Shown piece after piece: positions 29,213 through 38,355 of a stretch of DNA of 64,000 bases. A program made the translations under genes and the position numbers. The notes beneath the pieces were generated by a model. That model saw only the letters and a program-made list of their open reading frames with translations. It was not told the origin of the DNA and searched no databases. The DNA is from Sinorhizobium alkalisoli. GTDB taxonomy: Bacteria > Pseudomonadota > Alphaproteobacteria > Rhizobiales > Rhizobiaceae. The stretch is taken from contig NZ_CP034911.1 of NCBI RefSeq assembly GCF_008932245.1, positions 186,001-250,000 of the forward strand, read 5' to 3'. Every line of letters begins with the position of its first letter. The first letter of the stretch is position 1.

Positions 29213-30094
29213 TTACGTCCCTTTCTCAGCCTTGATCAGGCCACGCAGGTACCAGGCGATGAAAAACGCCATGATCAGGAAGAGAACGGTTGCAATCGCT
29301 GCGCCGTAACCGAAACGGTACGAGAAGATCGACTGTTCATACATCTGATAGGCGAGGACCGTGGACGAACCGAACGGGCCGCCTGCCGTCATCACCGAGA
29401 TGAGGTCGAAGGAGCGCAAGGCACCGACGAGCGTGATGGCGACTGCGATGAAGGCGACCTGCGTCAGTTGCGGCAGCACAACATGGCGCAGCATGTTCCA
29501 GCCGCGGGCGCCGTCGACGCGCCCGGCGCCGATCAGTTCTTCGTCCAGATTGTTGAGGCCTGCCAGGAACAGCACCAGGCAGAAGGCGATCTGGGGCCAA
29601 AGGGCAGCGATAATCACCGCGAAGGTGACGAGGTGCTCGTCGGACAAAAGGGCGGGTGCCGTTGCGCCGAGGGCGTTGTAGATGATGGCAAGCAGGCCAA
29701 AGGTCGGGTCGTAAAACCAGTTGAAGATGACGCCGACGGTGACGGCCGCAAGGACAAGCGGCATGAAGAACAGGGATTTCGCCAGCCGCATCCCGGCGAT
29801 TTTCTGATTGACGAGCAGTGCGATGGCGAGCCCCGCCGGAGGGGCAGCCAAGAACATCAAGAGCCAGATGACGTTGTTCTTCAGCGATGTGTAGAACTGC
29901 GGATCGTCGAGAAGCTCGACATAGTTGCCAAGCCCGATCCAGGTCTTCGGACCGATGCCATCCCACTCGAAAAACGAGATCCAGAAGGTTTCGATCGACG
30001 AGGCCACGATGATGACCAGGAACAGAATAAGTCCCGGTGTGAGAAGGAGAGCGGGCGTCAGCCAGCTTCGGTGTCGTCGCCACCAAATTGTCAT
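29213..30094 (-). CDS. Sugar ABC transporter permease (first inner-membrane subunit)
   Basis: A 293-residue MalF-type permease. The N-terminal segment (LTPALLLTPGLILFLVII) is followed by five more helices. The EAA loop reads GAGRVDGARGWNMLRHVVLP. It lies downstream of the binding-protein gene across a strong stem-loop and 4 bp before the second permease. Confidence 0.92.
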   Translation of the reverse strand: MTIWWRRHRSWLTPALLLTPGLILFLVIIVASSIETFWISFFEWDGIGPKTWIGLGNYVELLDDPQFYTSLKNNVIWLLMFLAAPPAGLAIALLVNQKIAGMRLAKSLFFMPLVLAAVTVGVIFNWFYDPTFGLLAIIYNALGATAPALLSDEHLVTFAVIIAALWPQIAFCLVLFLAGLNNLDEELIGAGRVDGARGWNMLRHVVLPQLTQVAFIAVAITLVGALRSFDLISVMTAGGPFGSSTVLAYQMYEQSIFSYRFGYGAAIATVLFLIMAFFIAWYLRGLIKAEKGT

Positions 30095-30115
30095 GGGTCT
30101 ACTACCGGTTTTGGG

Positions 30116-30138
30116 GCGGGCGAACGGCGTTCGCCCGC
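30116..30138 (-). promoter_or_regulatory. Intercistronic stem-loop after the binding-protein gene
   Basis: Perfect 10-bp GC-rich stem (30116-30125 with 30129-30138), 3-base loop, no T run. Such hairpins usually protect the upstream binding-protein mRNA from 3' decay and lower expression of the permeases. Confidence 0.7.
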
Positions 30139-30149
30139 GTTGTAGAGGG

Positions 30150-31412
30150 TCAGCCGTGGATGCGGGCGCGGGTGCGCTCGATCTGAGCGAGGATGGTGTC
30201 GCGCCGCTCGGGGCGAACCATGAATTCCTGCAGGCCCTTCAGGCCGGCCTGGGCGAGATCCGGATCGCTGTCGCGATCATAGAACTGCGCGGTCCCCTTG
30301 ACGCTCTTCAGGGCCTCGACCGACATCTTGAGGATCGGGTCGTCGCCGATTTCGCAGTCGCTGCGGGCCGGTACATTGCCTTCCGGCATCAGATAGGCCG
30401 ACAGGTTCTCCGGGCGGTAGAAGTAGGCGAGGAATTCCCGTGCGGCATCCTTGTTCTTCGCACCTGACGGCATGTGGATCGAATCCACCGAGAAGTCTTC
30501 AAACTGCTCCATACCCGGCTTGATTTCGGGGAAGGGTGCAAACCGCACCTGCGACAGGTCTTCTGCCGGGAAGGCATATTTGATGAAGTTGCCGAGATCC
30601 ATCATGGCGGCCTTCTTCTGCACAAGTGCGGCGGCTGCCGGATCCCATGAGAAGGAGGTGTGATTGGGCGTGAAGAGGTCTGCCTTGATCAGCGCTTCCC
30701 AGCGATCGAAGATCTCTTTGAGGGAGGCGTCGCTGTACTGGATCTTGCCGGCCATCAGGTCCATGTGATGGTCGAGACCGTTGATGCGCAGGTTCATGTG
30801 GTCGAACCAGCCGCCGCAGGGCCACTGATCCTTGGTGCCGATGCTCATGGGGACGAGACCGGATGCCTTGGATTTTTCCGCGAGCGTGAAAAAGTCGTCG
30901 AATGTCTTCGGCACGGTGAGGCCAAATTCGTCGAAGGTGTCCTGCCGGTAGAACAGGCCCCAGAGGATGCCTCCAGTCGGCAGGCCATACTGCTTGCCGT
31001 CAACGGTGACCGAGCCCAGCGTATTGCCGATGACATCGGCATAGTTTTCGCGCGCCACTAGATCGGAAATGTCTTCAAACAACCCGCGGGTCACGAAGGA
31101 CCGCATCCGGCTGCCCGAAAACCAGAAGCAGATGTCGGGCGGGCTGGTGACGAGATAGTTGCGGATGGCCGTCTTGTGCGCCTCGTGGTCCATGTTGTTG
31201 ACCGAGACAGTGACGCCCGCTTCCTTGCCGAACGCTGCGGCGATCGCTTCCAGCGCCTTTCGCTGGTCGACATTCCCACGGTTGGAGATGATGGTCAGTT
31301 CGCGGGTCTGTCCGATGGCAGGCGTCGACAGGGCCGATGCAGCGATCGCCGAGCCCGTGGTTGCCAAAAAGTGGCGACGCGACATTTCGAAAGGCTTGTT
31401 CGTAAACTTCAT
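30150..31412 (-). CDS. Sugar ABC transporter substrate-binding protein, Tat-exported
   Basis: 420 residues from the ATG at 31412, which has GGAGGA before it; an upstream in-frame start at 31463 would add 17 unlikely residues. The N-terminus has a twin-arginine motif SRRHFLATTG and cleavage near STPAIGQT, so it is folded before export to the periplasm. The body is a CUT1 solute-binding protein (ICFWFSGSRMRSF, GLFYRQDTFDEFGL, AREFLAYFYRPENLSAYLM). First gene of the beta-galactoside operon. The substrate is inferred from the GH42 partner. Confidence 0.9.
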   Translation of the reverse strand: MKFTNKPFEMSRRHFLATTGSAIAASALSTPAIGQTRELTIISNRGNVDQRKALEAIAAAFGKEAGVTVSVNNMDHEAHKTAIRNYLVTSPPDICFWFSGSRMRSFVTRGLFEDISDLVARENYADVIGNTLGSVTVDGKQYGLPTGGILWGLFYRQDTFDEFGLTVPKTFDDFFTLAEKSKASGLVPMSIGTKDQWPCGGWFDHMNLRINGLDHHMDLMAGKIQYSDASLKEIFDRWEALIKADLFTPNHTSFSWDPAAAALVQKKAAMMDLGNFIKYAFPAEDLSQVRFAPFPEIKPGMEQFEDFSVDSIHMPSGAKNKDAAREFLAYFYRPENLSAYLMPEGNVPARSDCEIGDDPILKMSVEALKSVKGTAQFYDRDSDPDLAQAGLKGLQEFMVRPERRDTILAQIERTRARIHG

Positions 31413-31487
31413 GATGTTGCTCCTCCGTCGGTTTTCCCAATGCCGACGGTCGCAAAAAGCCACATCCTACAGTCGTCGTCAACAATT

Positions 31488-31504
31488 AATTTAATAAATA
31501 AATT
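31488..31504. promoter_or_regulatory. Candidate ROK operator in the divergent promoter region
   Basis: AATTTA, five bases, TAAATT: a perfect AT-rich inverted repeat between the binding-protein gene and the PanB-like gene. It resembles NagC/Mlc-type AT-rich palindromes. The regulator at 23786 is the natural candidate, but both this pairing and the site are inferred. Confidence 0.45.
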
Positions 31505-31528
31505 ATTTGGGTTGAAGACTCCATTTGT

Positions 31529-32335
31529 GTGAGTGCCCAACGGTGGTCCGAGCCTGATCCCTGGGGGACGAAAAGGGCACTCAAGGGCAAGCGGCAATTG
31601 AGCATGTTGCGGGTTGTCACGCTCGAAGAGGCAGAGGCTGCTGAAAAGGCCGGGATCGAAATGGTCTCCGTTCCCCCGGCCTTGCTCGGACCAGCCTTCC
31701 GCGAAGCGGCCCCGACGGTGTTTGCTGTTCCAGGCCTGGAATACGGCGACTTCATTACAGCGGAGGAGTATCTCCGAGCCGCCTTCCAGGCGATGCGAGC
31801 GGGCGGCGATGCCGTCTATTGCGCAGCCAGCCTCGGCATTATTCGCAGGCTGCGTGACGAAGGCATCCCGGTCTGCAGTCATGTCGGCCTCATCCCCTCG
31901 AAGGCAACCTGGACCGGCGGTTTCAAGGCTGTCGGTAAAACGGCCGAAAGCGCGCTTTCGATCTGGATGGCGGTCCAGGCCCTGGAAGAGGCGGGGGCTT
32001 TCGCAGCGGAAATCGAGGTCGTTCCGTCAGAAGTCGCCGCAATCATCAGTGCAAAGACCTCGCTCTTCATGATTTCCATGGGCGCAGGCGCTGGCTGTGA
32101 TGCGCAGTATCTTTTCGCTGACGACGTGCTCGGCCAAACCCGTGGCCACGTTCCACGTCATGCCAAGACTTATCGCAATTTCGCGGCGGAGTACGACCGC
32201 CTCCAGCAAGAGCGGATTGCCGCTTTCCGCGAATTTCGTCACGACGTCGAAAGCGGCGCCTATCCTGCTGATCGACATAATGTCGGTGTGCCAGCCGACG
32301 AACTCGCCCGCTTCAACACCATGATCAACGGCTGA
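31529..32335 (+). CDS. PanB-like (ketopantoate hydroxymethyltransferase family) protein
   Basis: 268 residues from a GTG start. The fold of the PEP-mutase/isocitrate-lyase superfamily is suggested by GGDAVYCAASLGIIRRLRDEG, PVCSHVGLIPSKATWTGGFKAVGKT (PanB-type HxGLxP) and ISMGAGAGCDAQYLFADDVLG, which matches PanB's G(A)GxxCDGQxL(V)xxD. It is coupled to iolG 23 bp downstream rather than to panC, so a pantothenate role is doubtful. It may act on another 2-oxo acid or sugar-derived substrate. Confidence 0.7.
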   Translation: MSAQRWSEPDPWGTKRALKGKRQLSMLRVVTLEEAEAAEKAGIEMVSVPPALLGPAFREAAPTVFAVPGLEYGDFITAEEYLRAAFQAMRAGGDAVYCAASLGIIRRLRDEGIPVCSHVGLIPSKATWTGGFKAVGKTAESALSIWMAVQALEEAGAFAAEIEVVPSEVAAIISAKTSLFMISMGAGAGCDAQYLFADDVLGQTRGHVPRHAKTYRNFAAEYDRLQQERIAAFREFRHDVESGAYPADRHNVGVPADELARFNTMING

Positions 32336-32358
32336 CCGAGCCGATAGGAGAGAAGACC

Positions 32359-33354
32359 ATGACCGTAAACTTCGCCCTTCTGGGCGCGGGCCGTATCGGA
32401 CGCGTCCATGCCAAGGCTGTCGGCAGCAATCCGGATGCAAAGCTGGTCGCCGTGGCCGATGCCTTTCCAGCCGCCGCCCAATCGTTCGCGGCTCAGTATG
32501 GCGCAGAGGTTCGCACCATAGATGAGATCGAGGCTGCCCGCGACATTCATGCGGTGATCATCTGCACACCGACCGATACCCACGCCGATCTGATCGAAAG
32601 GTTTGCGAGGGCCGGCAAGGCCATCTTCTGCGAGAAGCCAGTGGATCTGGACATAGCCCGCGTCAAAGCGTGCATCGACGTCGTCAAGGAGACAGACGCG
32701 AAGCTGATGGTTGGCTTCAACCGTCGCTTCGACCCGCATTTCATGGCGGTCAAGCAGGCGATAGACGACGGCCGTATCGGGAAGGTTGAAATGATCACCA
32801 TCACGTCCCGCGATCCCGGTCCTCCGCCACTCGACTATATTAGCCGTTCCGGCGGCATCTTCCGCGATATGACTATCCACGACTTTGACATGGCGCGCTT
32901 CCTTCTGGATGGTGAAGCGATCGCGTCTGTCTCCGCTCACGCTGCTGTTCTTGTTGACCCCGCTATTGGCGCTGCAGGAGACTACGATAGTGTGACCGTA
33001 ATCCTCGAGACGGTCACCGGGCGCCAGGTCGTGATTTCGAACTCGCGACGCGCCACATATGGCTATGACCAGCGCATCGAAGTTCACGGCTCCTTGGGTT
33101 CGGCCAGCGCGGAAAACCAGCGCCCGATCTCGATTGAGGTTGCAACTGCTGAAGGCTACACCCGCCCGCCGCTGCACGATTTCTTCATGACCCGCTACAT
33201 CGAAGCCTATGCCAACGAAATTGCCGGTTTCATTGCCGCGATCGAAAGCGGAGCGTTGATCTCGCCCAGCGGTGAAGATGGCATGCTTGCACTTCAGCTT
33301 GCCGACGCGGCACTGGAAAGCGTTCGGACCGGCCGACGTATTATCTTGGCGTGA
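32359..33354 (+). CDS. iolG: Inositol 2-dehydrogenase (IolG-type)
   Basis: A 331-residue Gfo/Idh/MocA enzyme. GAGRIGRVHAK (8-18) binds NAD. EKPVDLD (about 94-100) has the catalytic lysine. GFNRRFDPHF and GGIFRDMTIHDFDMARFL carry the active-site Asp and His of inositol dehydrogenases. It oxidises myo-inositol to scyllo-inosose. A GGAGAG site precedes the ATG. Its partner is a PanB-like gene and no other iol gene is nearby, so it may be a second copy or act on a related polyol. Confidence 0.85.
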   Translation: MTVNFALLGAGRIGRVHAKAVGSNPDAKLVAVADAFPAAAQSFAAQYGAEVRTIDEIEAARDIHAVIICTPTDTHADLIERFARAGKAIFCEKPVDLDIARVKACIDVVKETDAKLMVGFNRRFDPHFMAVKQAIDDGRIGKVEMITITSRDPGPPPLDYISRSGGIFRDMTIHDFDMARFLLDGEAIASVSAHAAVLVDPAIGAAGDYDSVTVILETVTGRQVVISNSRRATYGYDQRIEVHGSLGSASAENQRPISIEVATAEGYTRPPLHDFFMTRYIEAYANEIAGFIAAIESGALISPSGEDGMLALQLADAALESVRTGRRIILA

Positions 33355-33651
33355 TTCCGATTGCCATGCACTCCGAGTTCCGGCTCTGCCAGAAGTGGAG
33401 CCGAACACTTGCAGCGGCGAAGTCCGGGTCTTTCGCGCCTGCCCCTGGAGCGGACGGTAGTCTTATGAACCTCCTAGACACTGTCACCAGCGCAAGCCTT
33501 CGTTCCACCTGTGCAGCTGGCCGCCGTCCCAACTCTGCGATTGTAGGACGAGGCCCGAGGAAGGGATGCGAGAACTGCGTTTTTGAAACCACCTTGCGCG
33601 TGTTTGCGCCCCCGTCTGACGGTAGCACCGCGGTTTCGACGACGGCTGAGC

Positions 33652-34830
33652 TCATGCGACGCAGGAAACATCCGCCTCAAACACCTTTCGCCCGTTTATC
33701 CAGGTTGACCGCAGTGTGAGATCCCCCGTCAGCAGCAGGAAATCCGCCTCGGCTCCACCGGTCAGCCGGCCTTTACGTGCAGACAGGCCGATAGCCTCGG
33801 CGGGATAAGCAGACGCCATGCGAAGCGCCACGTTCAGAGGTAGATCGAGTTGCTGGTGAACATAGCGAACGCAGGACAGCATATCGATATCAGCACCCGC
33901 GAGTGTGCCGTCGGCAAGCGTCAAACGTCCGTTCTCCCTCAAGATCTCACGACCATTGAGCGAAAAGCGTGTCATATCGGTGCCGATGGTCGACATGGCA
34001 TCGGTCACCAGAAAGATCCGACCTGGTCCTTGCTTGCCGCGCATGGCGATCTGCATCACCGCGGGATCGACGTGGAAGCCATCGGCAATCAGACCGACAT
34101 TTAGCGAGCGAACCGCAAGAGCCGCACCGGCAACGCCAGGCTCGCGGTGGCCGAGGCCGCTCATGGCGTTGAAGAGATGTGTCACGCAACTAGCACCAGC
34201 TTCGGCGTAAGCGCAAGCAGTGACGAAACTCGCGTCCGTGTGGCCGAGACTGACGATCACTCCGGCATCGGCAAGCGTCCGGACCTGTTGCTCGCTCACG
34301 TTCTCCGGTGCGAGCGTGACCATGAGGCAGCCGATGGACTGCATGCATGTAAGCAGTGTCTCGAGGTCATCAGCATCCATGGGGCGGATCAGTGACGGAT
34401 CATGAGCACCCTTTCGCGCGACGGAAAGATGGGGCCCTTCGAGATGCAGACCGAGGAATCCGGTTATGTCTGCCGCTTTGGCAGCGACCCCGGCCGCGAT
34501 CGCCGCACGCGTCACCGCACGCGTGTCGGTGATCAGTGTCGGCAGCATGGCCGTGGTGCCGAACGCGGCATGGGCCTGACATATCCGCTGGATGCCTTCC
34601 AGCGTCGGTTGCTCGTTTAAGAGCGCGCCGCCGCCGCCATTGACCTGCAGATCTATGAATCCGGGAACAAGCAACTGACCTTTCGCATCAACTGTCTCAG
34701 AGGCTTCCACGGAGACGCTCTGCGGCCCGATTGAAGCGACGCGGCCGTTCTCAACGACAAGGTCGACCTCCTCATGCCATCGGTTGCCGTCGAATATCCT
34801 CGCTCCTGTTATCTTGAGTGTCGTCTTCAT
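33652..34830 (-). CDS. nagA: N-acetylglucosamine-6-phosphate deacetylase
   Basis: 392 residues from the ATG at 34830; a much longer upstream reading is out-of-frame SIS sequence and is ignored. Amidohydrolase fold: PGFIDLQVNGGGG (about 51-63), FLGLHLEGPHLS with the metal-binding Glu and His, HLFNAMSGLGHREPG, and LVTDAMSTIG with the catalytic Asp. It deacetylates GlcNAc-6-P to GlcN-6-P. The start overlaps the SIS gene stop by 4 bp (ATGA). Final gene of the amino-sugar operon. Confidence 0.93.
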   Translation of the reverse strand: MKTTLKITGARIFDGNRWHEEVDLVVENGRVASIGPQSVSVEASETVDAKGQLLVPGFIDLQVNGGGGALLNEQPTLEGIQRICQAHAAFGTTAMLPTLITDTRAVTRAAIAAGVAAKAADITGFLGLHLEGPHLSVARKGAHDPSLIRPMDADDLETLLTCMQSIGCLMVTLAPENVSEQQVRTLADAGVIVSLGHTDASFVTACAYAEAGASCVTHLFNAMSGLGHREPGVAGAALAVRSLNVGLIADGFHVDPAVMQIAMRGKQGPGRIFLVTDAMSTIGTDMTRFSLNGREILRENGRLTLADGTLAGADIDMLSCVRYVHQQLDLPLNVALRMASAYPAEAIGLSARKGRLTGGAEADFLLLTGDLTLRSTWINGRKVFEADVSCVA

Positions 34831-35861
34831 CGGGTTTCGGTCACCTTCTTGAGATTCTGAGGCGCGTCGGGGTTGCGGCCGCGCGCACGTGAACTGGCTT
34901 CGACGAAACTGTAGAAGGGGAGAATAAGGACGAGAGCATCGGTAATGGGGTGGCCAGTGTTGACGAAGGGAAGCCTCATCGCGCTCGCGGCCTGCGATGA
35001 TGTTGCATGAACGATTGCCCCCTTGGCGCAGAGCCCGTCGGCGATCTCGACGACGGATGTCTCGGCCGCATCGCGTGCGGCAAGCACCAGCACCGGAAAG
35101 CGATGTCCAATGAGTGCGACCGGCCCATGCAGGACTTCGGCAGCTGAATAGGCTTCCGCGTGAACGCCCGTCGTCTCCTTGAACTTCAACGCTGCTTCGC
35201 TCGCAATCGCCAGCGTGGGGCCTCTGCCCAAGACATAAAGCGATTCCGCTTCCGCCACGGACGCGGCAAGTTCCGGCCATTCCAGCTTCACCGCCGCAGC
35301 GAAGTGCTGCGGGAGCGAAGCCAGCGCCGTCTTGAGAGGGGCGTCTCCGGTCCATTCGGCAAGAATGCCGAGGCCCGCAACGATGGAATTGACGTAGGAC
35401 TTAGTCGCGGCAACCGCATATTCGGGTCCTGCAAGAATGTCGAGAGAGTGGCTGCTCGCTTCCGCAAGGGGTGATGGCAAGGTGTTGGTGAGGGCGACCG
35501 AGGTGGCACCGGCCTTGGTCGCCGCTTCCAGCATCGCAACGATGTCGGGGCTTCTACCGGATTGCGAGATAGCGAAAGTCGCACTACGGCCTAGTTTCAG
35601 ATCGGCGTGATAGATCGACGCCAGCGATGGTCCGAGCGAGGCGACCGGCAAACATGCGGTGAGCTCGATCGCGTATTTGAGGAAGAGGGCGGCGTGATCG
35701 GAGGAGCCCCGGGCGATCGTCACGACGAAGGCCGGATCCTTGTCGCGAAGCGCGGAGCCTATGGCCGCGAACTCCTTTGCGGAGCGGTCAAGAAGGCGCG
35801 CGGCGGCCTCTGGTATCTCATCAATCTCGCGGCGCATGTTCGTCTCGGAGCTATTCTGCAT
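34827..35861 (-). CDS. SIS-domain glucosamine-6-phosphate deaminase (NagB-II type)
   Basis: 344 residues from the ATG at 35861, with AAGGGA seven bases upstream. Two tandem SIS domains: VTIARGSSDHAALFLKY, FAISQSGRSPDIVAML, then VLGRGPTLAIASEAALKFKETTGVHAEAYSAAEVLHGP. It lacks the N-terminal glutaminase of GlmS, so it should isomerise and deaminate GlcN-6-P to fructose-6-P. Sandwiched between a GntR regulator and nagA. Confidence 0.88.
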   Translation of the reverse strand: MQNSSETNMRREIDEIPEAAARLLDRSAKEFAAIGSALRDKDPAFVVTIARGSSDHAALFLKYAIELTACLPVASLGPSLASIYHADLKLGRSATFAISQSGRSPDIVAMLEAATKAGATSVALTNTLPSPLAEASSHSLDILAGPEYAVAATKSYVNSIVAGLGILAEWTGDAPLKTALASLPQHFAAAVKLEWPELAASVAEAESLYVLGRGPTLAIASEAALKFKETTGVHAEAYSAAEVLHGPVALIGHRFPVLVLAARDAAETSVVEIADGLCAKGAIVHATSSQAASAMRLPFVNTGHPITDALVLILPFYSFVEASSRARGRNPDAPQNLKKVTETR

Positions 35862-35871
35862 ATGGTATCCC

Positions 35872-36636
35872 TTATTGAATATCACTGTTCCGGATGGCGA
35901 ACTCGCTTACGAAGCCGTCAGCGTCGTCCCGGAAGTTTGTTCGGGTTAGTTCGACGGCGCGATCGGTCGAGAGGAATGCGACGCGTTCGGTGACGAGGCC
36001 GGCGGCGCCCTCGCTGGCGTTGAGCAAGCCCGCGTCGGGCATTCGGATCGGTTGTGCGAAAATGCGTTGCACTGCTCGCACAGGCCGAGCCCCGGCAAGC
36101 GCCGCATAGACGGAATCGGTGACACACAGAGGATCCGGAATCAAGAAAGCCGGGACACTGGTCCGTTCGACCGCAAGTGGTCGCCCGTCCGCTATTTGCA
36201 GGCGGGTGAAGCGTGCCACCTCTTCATCGGCGCGAAGTCCGAGCGCCATCATCTCCTGCGGGGAGGGAAGGGAACGCCTCCGCTCGATCCATTCAGCCTT
36301 GCTTGAGGCGCCGCGCCAGAAAATGCCTTCCGTCACGGATATGGGTTTGGTCGTCTTCTGTTCGACAGGGGTCGAATGGACGACGAAAGTCCCCGAACCC
36401 TGCCGGCGCATGAGGAGCCCGTCGCGCACCAGCAGATCGATGGCTTTCCGGACCGTGACCCGACTGACGTTTGCGTATGCGGCGAGGTCGCGTTCCGGAT
36501 AAAGCACATCCCCTGCACGAAGCTTCCCGGATTGGATCGCACTTTCCAATGATAATCGAAGCCGGTGATAGAGCGGCCCGGCGCGGCCATCGTCGATGTC
36601 GCTATAAGGGAGTACCAACGCCAGAATCTCTTTCAC
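35872..36636 (-). CDS. GntR-family (HutC/NagR-type) regulator of the amino-sugar operon
   Basis: A 254-residue protein. The N-terminal winged helix (LYHRLRLSLESAIQSGKLRAGDVLYPERDLAAYANVSRVTVRKAI, about 22-66) is the GntR DNA-binding domain, and the C-terminal ~150 residues are the UTRA/HutC effector domain. NagR/DasR relatives sense GlcNAc-6-P or GlcN-6-P. The start overlaps the kinase gene by 4 bp and its end is 10 bp before the deaminase start. Confidence 0.9.
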   Translation of the reverse strand: MKEILALVLPYSDIDDGRAGPLYHRLRLSLESAIQSGKLRAGDVLYPERDLAAYANVSRVTVRKAIDLLVRDGLLMRRQGSGTFVVHSTPVEQKTTKPISVTEGIFWRGASSKAEWIERRRSLPSPQEMMALGLRADEEVARFTRLQIADGRPLAVERTSVPAFLIPDPLCVTDSVYAALAGARPVRAVQRIFAQPIRMPDAGLLNASEGAAGLVTERVAFLSTDRAVELTRTNFRDDADGFVSEFAIRNSDIQ

Positions 36637-37515
36637 GGTTGCCGCTCCGGCAGATCGGCAAAACGATGGACCGCCATGGCAACGGCGCCGGATAGAGCGT
36701 CGCTCTCGGGCTTACAAAGGCGTGGTCGGTGGCGCTCGGAAAGCCACGTGGGATAAAGGGGAGCAAGTCCGCCAAGCAGGCAAATCTGCCGCATACCGCG
36801 TCCCACAAGCGCGTCGAGAACCTCGTCTACCGCCGCGGCCGCCTGCCGCAGAAGTGTGATTGCGGTCGGGTCTTGGTCTCTGGCGTGTTCGAACACGCGG
36901 GGAGCAAAGCGCCCATAATCGCCCGGTTTGGCTGTCTGTGCAAACTCCACGATCTGCCGGGGATCCTGATCGAACTCCGCAAGCACGGAACAAGTGACCG
37001 GGGAGGGAGGATGAATGCCATCTTGCGCCAAAAGGCACTCCTGCAGCAAGGCATGGCCTATGCGCGAGCCGCTGCCGAGGTCGCCAACATTGAAGCCCCA
37101 GCCGCCGATGGTGTGAACGACGTCTTGTGCGCGGGAAATGTAGATCGTGCCGGTTCCCAGGATCGCGACGGCGCCATCCTTATCGCCCAGCGCGCCCTGC
37201 AGGGCGATCAGCCCATCAGATTCGATTTCGGCGGTGGCGAAGGGAAGATTTCGCCTAACGATGCGGGCCACATCGCCGATATTGTGGCCGGCGACCCCGA
37301 GAAGCGCACACGCTTCGTGGATCTGGCGCGAATCGAGACCAGCCTCGACAAAGGCGGCGCGCGGCTTCGACGATATTGTTCAGCGCGGTCTCGGGCGCTG
37401 TCAGGATGTTGGCTGGGCCGGCCTTGGCGCGGCCCAGAATGCGCCCGTCGGGCAGAGCGACCGCAGCACGGCAACTCGTTCCTCCACCATCGATACCAAG
37501 GATGTAACGGCTCAT
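36633..37515 (-). pseudogene. N-acetylglucosamine kinase (BadF/BadG-type ATPase), frameshifted
   Basis: Starts at the ATG at 37515 with ILGIDGGGTSCRAAV (phosphate-binding motif). At about 37360, inside a GCGCGCC run, the frame changes: the original frame soon hits a stop, while the +1 frame continues as FVEAGLDSRQIHEACALLGVAGHNIGD and then NVGDLGSGSRIG, to 36633. The total is one base more than a multiple of three, so +1 or -2 bases. Without the shift it would be a normal ~294-residue kinase. It could be a true pseudogene or a sequencing error in the GC run. Confidence 0.82.
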
Positions 37516-37690
37516 GATCCTGCCTCGGGTGGCCTGAAGAGCCCTGAGCAAAGGCACAGGACGTTGATGCTGGTGGTTGGGTTCATCTATCCGCTTACCG
37601 GAGCGGGACTATCGCGAGGGGTCCGCTTGCAGGCAGGCAGCGCTGCATGCACCTCGCAATGGTCCCGCTGATAATCCGGACCGCAACCCA

Positions 37691-37711
37691 TTTGTACGTG
37701 CGTCGCACAAA
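37691..37711. promoter_or_regulatory. Candidate ROK-type inverted repeat upstream of the SnoaL-like gene
   Basis: TTTGT at 37691-37695 and ACAAA at 37707-37711, with inner similarity (TTTGTAC ... TCGCACAAAC) to the site at 39758. The spacing is 4 bp longer, so it may not be functional. Lies in the divergent region between the kinase and the gene at 37776. Confidence 0.35.
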
Positions 37712-37775
37712 CATACTGGAAAGTCAACTCGATTTTGGCTAAGGCGGGCTCTCAATCACAAACGGGAGCCCATCA

Positions 37776-38258
37776 ATGCCTCATGATATCAACCCATTTC
37801 CGGCCGAAACCGACCATCATGCCATCTGGGAGATGCTGGTGCGCAAGGACGTCGACGGCTTCGTCGGTCAGGATTGGTCGATCTTCGCGCAATGCTTCAA
37901 ACAGGATGGGTTTTGCGGGCTCGACGCGAAGGGCTCGCTCGATCCGTCCCAATGGGAGCTCCGCTTCCCGACGGTCGAAGCCTACCGCGACGCCTGGCTC
38001 GACGATGCTCGAAAAGCGGCCCAGACGGACTATGCGGAGGACCGTAGGCGCGCGCTTTACCGCGCGACCAATATGCTGGACATCCGGGTCGAAGGTCATG
38101 CCGCCACGGCACGCAAAACCTTCGATGACGCCATAGCCCTTGCGGCGGGCGGAGATCAAAAGCTGAACTGGCAGTCCGTATTCTTCTGCACGAAAGAGGA
38201 GGGGGCATGGAAGATTACCGGCTTCGTTGGCTTCTTGCCATTCTCCTCCAGTAGGTAA
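37776..38258 (+). CDS. SnoaL/NTF2-like protein of unknown substrate
   Basis: 160 residues, no signal peptide. The cone-shaped alpha+beta barrel pattern of NTF2/SnoaL proteins is suggested by IWEMLVRKDVDGFVGQDWSIFAQCF, then a DPSQW loop, then RATNMLDIRVEGHAATARKTF and QSVFFCTKEEGAWKITGFVGFLP at the end. Such proteins may be isomerases, hydrolases or ligand binders. It lies between the amino-sugar operon and a ROK regulator and may belong to the latter's regulon. Confidence 0.6.
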   Translation: MPHDINPFPAETDHHAIWEMLVRKDVDGFVGQDWSIFAQCFKQDGFCGLDAKGSLDPSQWELRFPTVEAYRDAWLDDARKAAQTDYAEDRRRALYRATNMLDIRVEGHAATARKTFDDAIALAAGGDQKLNWQSVFFCTKEEGAWKITGFVGFLPFSSSR

Positions 38259-38355
38259 AATTTGTCGCGGCGCTCCGCCGCTCGATGTACTCTCCAGAGC
38301 CGAACCGGGTCGGTTTTACGAGCTCTTTGTCTGATCACCTCGGTCCGCAAAGCGC

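Noticed and set aside
33355..33651. Possible small genes in the gap between iolG and nagA
   Set aside because: Short overlapping frames on both strands with no start signal and no recognisable fold.
33652..35355. A 567-codon reading for nagA
   Set aside because: The first 175 codons are the other frame of the SIS gene; the ATG at 34830 begins the real deacetylase and overlaps the SIS stop by 4 bp.
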